The notes under the pieces: generated by a model
Told to the model about the DNA's origin: nothing
The model's database searches: none
The model's input: the letters and a program-made list of their open reading frames with translations, nothing else
In this document: positions 15,909-22,416 of the stretch, piece after piece
Layout: each line of letters starts with the position of its first letter
How positions within the stretch are numbered: position 1 is the first letter of the stretch
From: a virus
Length of the DNA stretch: 24,131 nt
Virus record (IMG/VR): IMGVR_UViG_3300008267_000371
Coordinates: 1 to 24,131 of that record
Direction: 5' to 3' (one strand)
Made by a program: the position numbers and the translations under genes

Positions 15909-16015
15909 CGCTCAAAGATCGCCACGGCAATCGCGAGCACTGCGAACACGGCGCACACCTTGATCAAAGTCACAGCGTGCGGCAGCTCTTCCGGGGTCAG
16001 CGTGAAGATGTCCAT
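15905..16015 (-). CDS. 36-aa one-TM peptide
   Basis: A small minus-strand frame from ATG 16015, sharing a base with the upstream TAA (TAATG), to TGA at 15905-15907. The product is MDIFTLTPEELPHAVT followed by a hydrophobic helix (LIKVCAVFAVLAIAVAIFER). A single membrane segment is clear. Both gene junctions overlap, as in the rest of the operon. Function is unknown. Confidence 0.55.
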   Translation of the reverse strand: MDIFTLTPEELPHAVTLIKVCAVFAVLAIAVAIFER

Positions 16016-16215
16016 TAGACTTCCACCTTCGGGCGATATTGTTTGTACAGCGCCTCGGCTTCATCGCGCAGGCCGATGTTGCCAAGCCGGTTGATCATCA
16101 TGCGAATCTGTAGCGCGCTGTCCCATCCGGCCTTCCAAGCGCGGTAGTCGTCGCTGTATTCGCTATACCAGTCATGGGTCTTAAGCTTCTGCTCGAGGTC
16201 TTGCAGGGTGGTCAT
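16015..16215 (-). CDS. First gene of leftward operon, hypothetical
   Basis: A 66-residue protein with AAGGAG five bases before ATG 16215, about 44 bases after the proposed transcription start. It is helical and charged: LQDLEQKLKTHDWYSEYSDD, YRAWKAGWDSALQIRMMINR, then LRDEAEALYKQYRP. The aromatic-rich centre is distinctive, but I recognise no family. As first gene of an early operon controlled by the Cro-like protein, it could act in host takeover or in DNA metabolism. It is followed by two tiny coupled frames before the SSB gene. Confidence 0.72.
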   Translation of the reverse strand: MTTLQDLEQKLKTHDWYSEYSDDYRAWKAGWDSALQIRMMINRLGNIGLRDEAEALYKQYRPKVEV

Positions 16216-16265
16216 GTCATCTCCTTCTATCGCTTCTAGCCAAGCACCGCGCCGGCCATGTGTGA

Positions 16266-16294
16266 ATCCTAGACGGTCTGAAAAAACAATACAA
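16266..16294 (-). promoter_or_regulatory. Leftward sigma70-type promoter
   Basis: On the minus strand, TTGTAT (16289-16294) and TAGGAT (16266-16271) are separated by exactly 17 bases, each matching 4 of 6 consensus positions. Start of transcription near 16259 would give a leader of about 44 bases before the first operon gene. The -35 box overlaps the left operator. Confidence 0.6.
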
Positions 16295-16305
16295 GCACTT
16301 TTTGT
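16291..16305. promoter_or_regulatory. Candidate operator O1, ACAA-N7-TTGT
   Basis: ACAAGCACTTTTTGT is an interrupted palindrome (ACAA, seven bases, TTGT). It overlaps the -35 box of the leftward promoter by four bases, so a bound protein would block RNA polymerase. The same pattern recurs 45 bp away as O2. Confidence 0.55.
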
Positions 16306-16318
16306 GTAAATAATTCGC

Positions 16319-16347
16319 TTGACGGCAGGATGGCCACAAACTAGGCT
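16319..16347 (+). promoter_or_regulatory. Rightward promoter of the Cro-like gene
   Basis: TTGACG (16319-16324) and TAGGCT (16342-16347) lie 17 bases apart. The -35 box matches 5 of 6; the -10 box matches only at T1, A2 and T6, the most conserved positions. A start seven bases downstream would fall at about 16354, only two bases before the ATG, giving an almost leaderless mRNA. No strong ribosome site precedes the ATG. Confidence 0.5.
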
Positions 16348-16350
16348 TGT
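16336..16350. promoter_or_regulatory. Candidate operator O2, ACAA-N7-TTGT
   Basis: ACAAACTAGGCTTGT repeats the ACAA-N7-TTGT pattern of O1 and covers the whole -10 box of the rightward promoter. Centres of O1 and O2 are 45 bp apart. Binding here would repress the regulator's own gene and the replication operon behind it. Confidence 0.55.
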
Positions 16351-16355
16351 AGGTT

Positions 16356-16565
16356 ATGAAAAAGCAACCACCGGAAACTATCGCCCTGCTCCACGCCGTG
16401 GACATACTGGGCGGACAAACGGCCACCGCAAAGAGGCTTGGCGTAAGCCAGCAGGCGGTGCAGTATTGGATCAGACGTGGCAGGGTGCCTGCCCTGAAGG
16501 CTATTCCGCTCGAAGCCGCAAGCGGAGTCTCTAGGAATAAACTGCGGCCGGACTTGTACCCATGA
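16356..16565 (+). CDS. Cro/YdaS-like HTH regulator
   Basis: A 69-residue DNA-binding protein. After a short lead, LLHAVDILGGQTATAKRLGV and SQQAVQYWIRRGRVPA form the helix-turn-helix, with the recognition helix near residues 31-41 (SQQAVQYWIRR). The tail KAIPLEAASGVSRNKLRPDL is typical of YdaS/Cro-like phage and prophage regulators. It lies at the divergent junction of two operons and probably binds the two matched palindromes just upstream, repressing its own promoter and the leftward one. No partner CI-type repressor with a protease or oligomerisation domain and no integrase is in the window, so lysogeny cannot be concluded. Its stop overlaps the prim-pol start (ATGA). Confidence 0.85.
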   Translation: MKKQPPETIALLHAVDILGGQTATAKRLGVSQQAVQYWIRRGRVPALKAIPLEAASGVSRNKLRPDLYP

Positions 16566-18613
16566 AACCAGAACTGACCGCTATCGTGCCGGTCGAGAAG
16601 ATCCTCGATCTGGCCAAGAAATACCCCGTATTCCCATGCAGGAGGAACGATGAAAAAGACGCAGAAGGGCGCACGCTCAAAGCCAAAAGCCCACTCACCA
16701 AAAACGGATTTAAAGACGCCACGCAAGACGAAGCCCAGATACGTCGATTCTGGGCCAGTCACCCTGACGCACTCGTTGGGGTTCCAACCGGCAGCCGCAC
16801 CAACCTCGCCGTCATCGACTTCGATACTCGGTCGGCTGACGCAATGGCTCAAGAGTGGCTGGCAGAGAATCAAGCCGCTTTAACTGGTACGCGAGTCCAC
16901 CAGACCGGCGGCGGTAGCGGCGGCCGGCACTACATCTTCAGCCTGCCGCACGGTGTCAAGATCCGCGGCGGCGTGTCCGTCACGCTCGGCAAGGTCAAGC
17001 GGCAAGGCCTCGACATCCGTGCCGAGGGCGGATACATCATCTGGTGGCCGCTGCACTACGGCCAAGGCGGCCCGTTGAACGATATCCGCTCGCTACCCGC
17101 AGGGTTGATCGACGAGCGGCGCATGGATCTTGAGCTGCCGGCAGAGGTGGCAGCCAAAATGCCAGCGAAGCCCGGCACCAGTCAGGACTTCCAGCGCGAG
17201 CTGCCGCGGATCACCGAGGCGCTGGCCTACATCGACCCTAGCCCATACGACGCATGGCTCATGGTCGGCATGGCGCTGCACCACGCAAGTGGCGGCGCGG
17301 ACGATGGCCTTGAGCTGTGGGATGCGTGGGCGAGTGGCGGTATCACTGGCAGCCTGCCGGACAACTACGCCGGGCGCGCCGACATCGAGTACCGCTGGCA
17401 GAGCTTCCATCTGGATCGCGGCAAGGGCGTGACGCTCGGCAGTCTGTTCAATGCGGCTAAGGGCGGCGGCTGGGTGTCGGTGCCAGAGGCGGTGCGGCTA
17501 GGGCCGCCAAAGCGCGAAGAACCGCAGGTGTCCTACGAGGATGTGCCCGAAGCGCAAGGCATGATGCGGGTGGTTGAGCCTGAAGTGCCTGCGCTAAACG
17601 CAACAAACGAAACAGCGTCGCCCGTTCGACGCCGTCTCACGCTGAGGCCCATTGGCGAGATCGTGAGCGAGCGGCGCGAGGCGACGTGGTTGATCCACAA
17701 CGTCATCGAGGCCAATGTGCTCGCCGTGCTCGCAGGGCCGCGCGCCAGCTTTAAGTCGTTCATTGCACTCGATTGGGCCATGAAGATCGCCTGCGCAGGC
17801 AACGCGGTGGTGGTGCTGTCGGGCGAAGGTGCAGGCTTAGGCAGGCGCGCCGAGGCGTGGATGCAGCAGCACGGCCAAGGCCAAGAGCTGCAAGATCTGC
17901 AACTGCTGGCGCTCGAGTCGGTGGCCAACCTGAACGCCGAAGAAGAGATGGCGGGGCTGCAGCAGGCTATTGAGGAGGCTGGCATTCGGCCAGCGCTCGT
18001 GATCGTCGATACCTTCAGCAAGTTCTCGGCAGGGCTTGATGAGAACAGCAACCAAGAGGTGGCCGAGTATCTCTCCAAGCTCACAGTCGGTGTCCGCGAG
18101 CGGTACTGCTCCGCGGTGCTGCTGGTGGCGCATAGTGGCCACGGCGATGCCAAGCGGCCAAGAGGCGCCAGTGCGCTAATGGCGAACCCGGATGCTGAGT
18201 ACATCGTCGAGCGGCCGGATGCGCAGGCGATGGTGGTGACGGTCACCCGCGAGCGGTTCAAGGACACGGCCAGTATGCAGCCGCTCGCATTCGAGGCGGT
18301 CGAGGTTGACCTAGGCCGGGTGGACAAGTACGGCGAGGCGGTCAAGTCGCTGGTGATGAAGGAGACGAACGCTCCGACCAAGGCGGCCGCGGCTCACTCG
18401 CCCCAAGGCAAGGCACAGCGGACGATCCTGTTTGCGCTCAGGGAGCGCCAGAAGAAGTCCGAGACGCCGCTCGTCTGGACGGTCGAGGAGATTCGCCAGA
18501 TCGGTCGTGAGTGTGGGGTGCCGCGGCAGTCTGTCCACGATGCGGTCGAAAAGTTGATGCTCTCACCCTTCCTGAAGGCCACTGTAGGTGGCTCCATGCT
18601 AGGTGAACCGTGA
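16562..18613 (+). CDS. Prim-pol/PriCT/RepA-type helicase fusion
   Basis: A 683-residue replication protein. Residues 10-190 form a primase-polymerase domain: VIDFDT gives D86 and D88, GGRHYIFS gives H123, and GLDIRAEGGYIIWWP gives the third acidic residue D151. Residues about 215-300 match a PriCT-type linker (ALAYIDPSPYDAWLMVGMAL). Residues 360-600 are a RepA/RecA-like ATPase: Walker A GPRASFKS at 392-399, Walker B ALVIVD ending at D483, HSGHG at 524-528 and RPRGASALM after it. The final part (about 610-683) has a winged-helix-like stretch (TVEEIRQIGRECGVPRQSVH). It should prime and unwind DNA at the phage origin. Its TGA touches the first iteron-like repeat, which is the most likely site of action. 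Confidence 0.92.
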   Translation: MKPELTAIVPVEKILDLAKKYPVFPCRRNDEKDAEGRTLKAKSPLTKNGFKDATQDEAQIRRFWASHPDALVGVPTGSRTNLAVIDFDTRSADAMAQEWLAENQAALTGTRVHQTGGGSGGRHYIFSLPHGVKIRGGVSVTLGKVKRQGLDIRAEGGYIIWWPLHYGQGGPLNDIRSLPAGLIDERRMDLELPAEVAAKMPAKPGTSQDFQRELPRITEALAYIDPSPYDAWLMVGMALHHASGGADDGLELWDAWASGGITGSLPDNYAGRADIEYRWQSFHLDRGKGVTLGSLFNAAKGGGWVSVPEAVRLGPPKREEPQVSYEDVPEAQGMMRVVEPEVPALNATNETASPVRRRLTLRPIGEIVSERREATWLIHNVIEANVLAVLAGPRASFKSFIALDWAMKIACAGNAVVVLSGEGAGLGRRAEAWMQQHGQGQELQDLQLLALESVANLNAEEEMAGLQQAIEEAGIRPALVIVDTFSKFSAGLDENSNQEVAEYLSKLTVGVRERYCSAVLLVAHSGHGDAKRPRGASALMANPDAEYIVERPDAQAMVVTVTRERFKDTASMQPLAFEAVEVDLGRVDKYGEAVKSLVMKETNAPTKAAAAHSPQGKAQRTILFALRERQKKSETPLVWTVEEIRQIGRECGVPRQSVHDAVEKLMLSPFLKATVGGSMLGEP

Positions 18614-18726
18614 TGTCCGAAAATGTCCGAAAACGTCCGAACCGGACATTTTCGGCGGGTCATTTATGTCCGAAAATGTCCGAGAGTCCTTTAGGACTCG
18701 GACATTCGGACATGACCTTCGGACAG
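18613..18726. repeat. Iteron-like array, candidate replication origin
   Basis: Core unit ATGTCCGAAA. Forward copies: 18613-18622, 18623-18632, 18633-18642 (ACGTCCGAAC), 18666-18675 and 18676-18685 (ATGTCCGAGA). Inverted copies of the ATGTCCG core: ending at 18649, 18705 and 18713, with a variant at 18719-18726. Tandem spacing is 10 bp, one helical turn. A hairpin GAGTCC-TTTA-GGACTC lies at 18684-18699 in the middle of the right half. A reading frame crosses the array, but the ribosome site and natural start of the next gene lie beyond it at 18748. Position directly after the replication gene supports an origin. Confidence 0.72.
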
Positions 18727-18747
18727 AGAGACAGACATGAGGTTGGT

Positions 18748-18951
18748 ATGAAGTACAAGACAGACAAAGGGCAGGGTGTTGCTTTGGTACAACATGTTGC
18801 AGATACGCCAATGGCTAAGCGCATGGTCGAGGGAATGGGCGAGGAGGGGCTGGCGCTGATGCGTACCTTCCAGCAGCACTTCGGTGCGAAGCTCGTTCAC
18901 TACCAAGACGAGGCTGGCGAGGTTGGTAAGAGGCCCGGGTGGGCGGAATGA
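18748..18951 (+). CDS. Hypothetical protein after the iteron array
   Basis: A 67-residue protein starting at ATG 18748 with GAGG five bases before it. The frame is open back to 18610 but that part is only translated iterons, so the longer start is rejected. Sequence features: KGQGVALVQHVADTPMAKRM then VEGMGEEGLALMRTFQQHFG, a helical and mildly amphipathic product without a known motif. It overlaps the next gene (ATGA at 18948-18951). A role near replication is suggested by place only. Confidence 0.68.
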   Translation: MKYKTDKGQGVALVQHVADTPMAKRMVEGMGEEGLALMRTFQQHFGAKLVHYQDEAGEVGKRPGWAE

Positions 18952-19214
18952 AACAGGACGCCATGAAGTTGCTCGGGCCGCTCGAGTGGGAAGACTCCGC
19001 CTTCTGGGGTATGACGTCCAAGTGCCGTCGGTTCTCGATACGGAGTCAGACGGTCAGCGGCAAGACCGAGCATGTGCTCTGGCGACGTGGCCGGGATGGC
19101 ACGGTCATACCGATCAACCTTGGCACCTTCGACACCTTCGAGAAGGCGGTCGAGGCTGCCGAGGAGGCCAAGTACGATACGCCGAAGCGACGTCGGCAGG
19201 AGTTCGAGTGGTGA
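18948..19214 (+). CDS. Hypothetical small basic protein
   Basis: An 88-residue protein starting at ATG 18948 in the previous stop; a GTG at 18939 is less likely. It has an alternating pattern with CRRFSIRSQTVSGKTEHVLW, RRGRDGTVIPINLGTFDTFE and KAVEAAEEAKYDTPKRRRQE. This beta-strand then helix order resembles small single-domain phage proteins that bind nucleic acid or other proteins, but no family is clear. The strongly basic end could bind DNA. It is coupled to the next gene through GTGA. Confidence 0.7.
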   Translation: MKQDAMKLLGPLEWEDSAFWGMTSKCRRFSIRSQTVSGKTEHVLWRRGRDGTVIPINLGTFDTFEKAVEAAEEAKYDTPKRRRQEFEW

Positions 19215-19573
19215 GAAAGAATTGCCCGATCTGTGGGGTAGAGAACACGGGCGGTCAGCCTCATCGATGGCATAAGGAGGCTCACCGAAAGAAAGGGCAC
19301 TCTGTCGCCGACATCACTGACATGGTGGCCAAGACCAGCGAGTTCCGTAAGACGGTTGAGCTGATCTGTCATGCGGTGGATCTGGCAAGGCAGCCTGATG
19401 GTTGGCGGTCTAACCCGAAGCGGACTGAGTACCATCAGGCCTACTATTGGCGAAACGTAGAGAAGCGACGGGTTCAGCGAAAGGTGAGCAAGTCTCTGCG
19501 TCGCAGGGTGCGGCCCTTGATTGCTGATCTATGCCGTGCTGTAGACTTGGCCAGAATATCCGCGAGGTGGTGA
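19211..19573 (+). CDS. Hypothetical CPxC protein, basic
   Basis: A 120-residue protein with a GTG start at 19211 overlapping the previous TGA (GTGA). The first residues (MRKNCPICGVENTGGQPHRW) hold one CPIC pair and nearby His residues; a second Cys pair of a full zinc ribbon is absent. Two similar segments follow: ELICHAVDLARQPDGW near the middle and DLCRAVDLARISARW at the end, suggesting an internal duplication of a short helix. The centre is very basic (WRNVEKRRVQRKVSKSLRRR). Nucleic-acid binding is plausible; no family is recognised. Confidence 0.68.
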   Translation: MRKNCPICGVENTGGQPHRWHKEAHRKKGHSVADITDMVAKTSEFRKTVELICHAVDLARQPDGWRSNPKRTEYHQAYYWRNVEKRRVQRKVSKSLRRRVRPLIADLCRAVDLARISARW

Positions 19574-19574
19574 G

Positions 19575-19898
19575 ATGGGAGCAAGACAGAGACAACGTGG
19601 TGCCGAGACTGAGCGTGAGGTCTGCAAGGTCATATCCGAGTCAACAGGGTGGCAGACTTCCAGAATCTTAGGTCAGGCTCGAGATGGTGGCGCAGATGTG
19701 CGACTGGCTCAGTTTCTGATCGAGGTCAAGCGTCGCAAGTCCATTGCGGTTTATGAGTGGCTAGAGCAGTGCCAAAGGGCTTGCAAGCCAACTGACAAGC
19801 CGGTGGTGATCGCAAGAGGTGATCACAAGGGATTCGTCGTCATCCAGCCTCTGGAAGATTGGCTCGAGATGGCCAAGCGTGAGTTACCCGAAAGATGA
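19575..19898 (+). CDS. Holliday-junction-resolvase-like PD-(D/E)XK nuclease
   Basis: A 107-residue protein with GAGG upstream. It starts with a basic helix (MGARQRQRGAETEREVCKVI) and then has RILGQARDGGADVRL with the first Asp, FLIEVKRRKSI with E-x-K, and VYEWLEQCQRACKP. The order helix with Glu, D, ExK and following helix is the archaeal-Hjc-like or PD-(D/E)XK resolvase pattern used by many phages to resolve branched DNA before packaging. The length is typical. It lies two genes before the terminase small subunit, which fits a debranching task. A different small nuclease of the same fold cannot be excluded. Confidence 0.78.
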   Translation: MGARQRQRGAETEREVCKVISESTGWQTSRILGQARDGGADVRLAQFLIEVKRRKSIAVYEWLEQCQRACKPTDKPVVIARGDHKGFVVIQPLEDWLEMAKRELPER

Positions 19899-20194
19899 AG
19901 TGCGCAAAATGTGGGAAGGCGACCGAGGTTGTGAAGGTCTACCAGTTCCCAACTGAGGCGAGACGAAGGCGAGAGTGTCTAACCTGTGGGTTCAGGTTCA
20001 CGACGGCAGAGAGAGTCTGGCGCAAGGTCTACGCCGATGAGATCCGAGCGGTCAAAGAGAGGCCGGCAAAGAAGGTCAAGCCTGAACCAGCACCGAGACG
20101 AAGAGTCTGGTCTAACTTTGACGTGGTATCGGCTGACGACTATCAGATGGACTGGGAAGACGTCAGCACCTATGTGCATGTGAGGGATGATTGA
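19895..20194 (+). CDS. NrdR-like zinc-ribbon protein without ATP-cone
   Basis: A 99-residue protein starting in the resolvase stop (ATGA). Residues 1-40 have MKCAKCGK, then RRRRECLTCGFRFTTAERVW. This is almost the N-terminal zinc ribbon of the bacterial regulator NrdR, with both CxxC pairs and the RRRREC and RFTTxERV motifs. NrdR then has an ATP-cone domain of about 100 residues; here there is only a charged linker (AVKERPAKKVKPEPAPRRRV) and a short acidic end. It can thus be expected to bind DNA but not to sense nucleotides by an ATP-cone. Zinc-ribbon orphans of this type occur in phages just before terminase genes. Role unknown; regulation of nrd or late genes is speculative. Confidence 0.82.
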   Translation: MKCAKCGKATEVVKVYQFPTEARRRRECLTCGFRFTTAERVWRKVYADEIRAVKERPAKKVKPEPAPRRRVWSNFDVVSADDYQMDWEDVSTYVHVRDD

Positions 20195-20703
20195 TGGCAG
20201 GTTCTCCGATCAAGAAGGAACGGCGAGAGCGAGCAATCGCATTGATGGCGAAGGATACCTTCATGCCTGAGCTGTGCGAGTACATCAGCAACGGCGGCAG
20301 TCTGGTGCAGTTCGCATTGACGGCTCAGATACCTTACGGCCGGATGCACCAGTTCCTGATGGCCGATGAAGAGCGCAAGCAGCAGATCGAGATTGCCAAG
20401 CGTGCTCGAGCTATGTGGCATGTGGATCGTATTGAGCGGCTGGCTGACTCGGTGGAGCAGGAGCAGATCGATCCTCATGCTGCGAAGGTGGCAAGCGATA
20501 TCAGGCGATGGGTTGCGTCCAGATTGGACATGCAGCAATGGGGCGAGAAGGTGCAGCAGAAGATCGAGATCACCGACACGACGCAGCTTCACCTCGAGGC
20601 AGTGCGCAACCTGATGAAGACGGTGAACACTATCGAGCCTGAAAAGCTGACCTCTGACACAGCGACGCGCAGCGAAACGGCCGCGCGCGACACATCAGAA
20701 TGA
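20194..20703 (+). CDS. Terminase small subunit
   Basis: A 169-residue protein. ATG 20194 shares a base with the upstream TGA and has GAGG about eight bases before; TTG 20191 is a weaker choice. The N-terminal half has helices with an HTH-like turn (FALTAQIPYGRMHQFLMADE). The middle has DRIERLADSVEQ, then KVASDIRRWVASRLDMQQWG, a hallmark of Sf6-type small terminases where similar helices build the oligomer ring. The tail is a flexible Thr/Ser/Glu stretch. It should recognise the packaging site on phage DNA and load the large subunit. Its partner lies 293 bases downstream. Confidence 0.86.
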   Translation: MAGSPIKKERRERAIALMAKDTFMPELCEYISNGGSLVQFALTAQIPYGRMHQFLMADEERKQQIEIAKRARAMWHVDRIERLADSVEQEQIDPHAAKVASDIRRWVASRLDMQQWGEKVQQKIEITDTTQLHLEAVRNLMKTVNTIEPEKLTSDTATRSETAARDTSE

Positions 20704-20708
20704 GCGTA

Positions 20709-20720
20709 ACGTTATAACGT
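20709..20720. repeat. 12-bp perfect palindrome
   Basis: ACGTTATAACGT is fully self-complementary. It is framed by two direct CGTAAC words (20705-20710 and 20718-20723), 13 bp apart. It begins five bases after the small terminase stop codon, so it could be a protein-binding site for terminase or a regulator. Confidence 0.6.
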
Positions 20721-20849
20721 AACACTGACTTTATGCAGATTCATGCGCATAATCGACGGTTTGACACGCAGCGCGAAACAGCGCGCGCGCAAGTCATTGA
20801 TTCGCAAGGGGTTATGCGAGAGGTTCGTATAATACCCATTATGTTAAAT

Positions 20850-20869
20850 AGTGGATAACCTGTGCATAA
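20850..20869 (-). promoter_or_regulatory. Paired DnaA-box-like sites
   Basis: Read on the minus strand, TTATGCACA (20861-20869) matches the consensus TTATNCACA, and TTATCCACT (20850-20858) differs at one base. Their starts are 11 bp apart, close to one helical turn, next to an AT-rich stretch at about 20825-20850. Binding by host DnaA is inferred. Confidence 0.5.
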
Positions 20870-20996
20870 CCGCGCAAATGAGAACGATTCGCAAATACCC
20901 CCCCCCGGGGGTGGCAGGTGGCGGGGGCGGCGCTGGCGTACTACCCCACAGAGACCCCCGTATGGGGCCGAATAACCCCCTCCGGGGAGGCATGAC

Positions 20997-22394
20997 TTGA
21001 AAAATCCCTTCTACGACTTCGTCTCGCGCTATTACAGGAACCCTGTGGCCTTCGTAAGGGAGGTGCTAGGGGTGGAGCCTGACCCGTGGCAGATCGAGCT
21101 CCTAGAGCTTCTGGCGGCCGGTGAGCGCAAGATCAGCGTCCGCTCCGGCCACGGCACCGGCAAGTCCACCGCAGCCTCTTGGTCGATGCTCTGGTTCATG
21201 CTCACCCGCGCCCCGGTCAAGGTGGTGGTCACGGCACCGACCGCCTCGCAGCTCTTCGACGCCCTTTTCGGCGAATGCCGCCGTTGGGCCAAGCTGCTAC
21301 CCCCCGCCATAGCCGACCTAATCGAAATCAAGTCCGACCGCATCGAACTAAAGGCCAGCCCGGAAGAGGCCTTCATCTCGGCTCGTACCAGCCGCGCCGA
21401 ACAACCGGACGCGCTGCAGGGTATCCACGCCGAGTATGTGCTACTGGTGGTGGACGAGGCGCCCGGCGTCTCCGAGGCGGTCTTCGAGGCCGCCGGTGGT
21501 TCGATGTCAGGCCACAACGCGACGACCCTGCTGCTCGGCAACCCCACCCGCACGCAGGGGTATTTCTACGACACGTTCTACCGCCTAGCCGGCGACTGGA
21601 AAAACCTGCACGTCTCCTGCCTAGACTCGCCCAGAGTCTCGAGCGACTACGTTTCGGAGATGGCAAGCCGCTACGGCGAGGGGTCGAACGCCTACCGGGT
21701 GCGCGTGCTCGGCGAGTTCCCGCTGGCCGACGACGATACGCTGATTGGGTTGGAGCTGGCGCAGTCAGCCATCGACCGCGATGTGGTGCAGAACCCCGGC
21801 GCACCGATCCTCTGGGGTCTGGACGTCGCGCGTTTTGGCGCTGACTCGTCCGCCCTTTGCAAGCGGCAGGCAAACGTGGTGCTCGAGCCGGTCAAGACAT
21901 GGCGCAACCTTGACCTGATGAGCCTATCCGGTGCGGTGCTGCACGAATGGGAATCGACCGAGCCGAAGGATCGCCCGGTTGAGATACTGGTCGATAGCAT
22001 CGGCTTGGGCGCAGGTGTAGTCGATCGATTACGGGAGCTGAAGCTACCCTGCCGCGGCATCAACGTCGGTGAGTCGCCGGCCATCAAGGGGCAGTACGCG
22101 AACCTTCGCGCAGAGCTTTGGGGCAAGACCAAGGCATGGCTTGAGGCGCGCGATTGCAAACTGCCGCGTGACGAAAGGCTGGTCAATGAATTATCCTCAC
22201 CGCGGTACTCGTTCATGAGCAACGGCAAGCTGAAACTCGAGAGCAAGGACGACATGAAGCGCCGCGGGTTGGCATCGCCTGACGTCGCCGACGCTTTTGT
22301 GCTGACCTTTGCGAGTGATGCGGCAACGATTGGCGGTGCGTATTCGCCGACGTGGACGAAATCTGTTAAAAGACAAATTCGTGGCGTCGTGTGA
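20997..22394 (+). CDS. Terminase large subunit
   Basis: A 465-residue packaging motor. TTG at 20997 is chosen as start: GGGGAGG lies six bases before it and the downstream sequence (KNPFYDFVSRYYRNPVAFVR) looks native; the ATG at 20992 opens only a two-codon frame. ATPase domain: Walker A SGHGTGKST at 50-58, Walker B VLLVVDEAP with D153 and E154, and coupling motif GNPT at 181-184. Nuclease domain of RNase-H type: D276 in WGLDVARFG, D333 in ILVDSIGLGAG and D432 in DVADAF. It cuts concatemers and drives DNA into the procapsid through the portal. The gene is clearly complete. Family details (headful or cos) cannot be told from sequence alone. Confidence 0.95.
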   Translation: MKNPFYDFVSRYYRNPVAFVREVLGVEPDPWQIELLELLAAGERKISVRSGHGTGKSTAASWSMLWFMLTRAPVKVVVTAPTASQLFDALFGECRRWAKLLPPAIADLIEIKSDRIELKASPEEAFISARTSRAEQPDALQGIHAEYVLLVVDEAPGVSEAVFEAAGGSMSGHNATTLLLGNPTRTQGYFYDTFYRLAGDWKNLHVSCLDSPRVSSDYVSEMASRYGEGSNAYRVRVLGEFPLADDDTLIGLELAQSAIDRDVVQNPGAPILWGLDVARFGADSSALCKRQANVVLEPVKTWRNLDLMSLSGAVLHEWESTEPKDRPVEILVDSIGLGAGVVDRLRELKLPCRGINVGESPAIKGQYANLRAELWGKTKAWLEARDCKLPRDERLVNELSSPRYSFMSNGKLKLESKDDMKRRGLASPDVADAFVLTFASDAATIGGAYSPTWTKSVKRQIRGVV

Positions 22395-22416
22395 CGCCGA
22401 AAATGCGAGGAGACTG

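Larger units (their letters stand above)
20704..20996. other. Terminase inter-gene region (non-coding)
   Basis: The largest non-coding stretch of the window, 293 bases. From left to right: a 12-bp palindrome at 20709-20720, several TTATGC/GCATAA words, a GCGC-rich section (20770-20790), a perfect TATAAT at 20828-20833 without a good -35 box, an AT-rich core, two DnaA-box-like sites (20850-20869), a nine-C then five-G run at 20898-20911, and GC-rich inverted words before the large terminase. No T-tailed terminator was found. Possible roles are packaging site, secondary origin or control of the large terminase. Confidence 0.6.

Noticed and set aside
16213-16220. Two-codon minigenes (ATG ACA TGA here, ATG ACT TGA at 20992) overlapping real starts
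   Set aside because: The ribosome site is zero or one base from these ATGs, too close for use; likeness between the two sites is probably chance.
16356-16565. Evidence for lysogeny
   Set aside because: A Cro/YdaS-like regulator alone is not enough; no integrase, excisionase, att-like repeat or CI-type repressor was seen, although genes outside the window are unknown.
17533-18381. 282-codon open frame on the minus strand inside the prim-pol gene
   Set aside because: It is opposite a gene with clear motifs and reads as Ser/Ala/Arg-rich low-information sequence, as expected for antisense of GC-rich codons.
18613-18726. CRISPR array
   Set aside because: Units are 10 bp, directly abutting or inverted, with no spacers of constant length and no cas gene nearby.
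18610-18747. Earlier start for the 67-aa gene through the repeat array
   Set aside because: The translated part is only iteron repeat; a good ribosome site precedes ATG 18748.
20828-20833. Strong promoter with perfect TATAAT
   Set aside because: No -35 box lies 16-18 bases upstream and there is no TGn extension; the TTGACA at 20761 is too far away.
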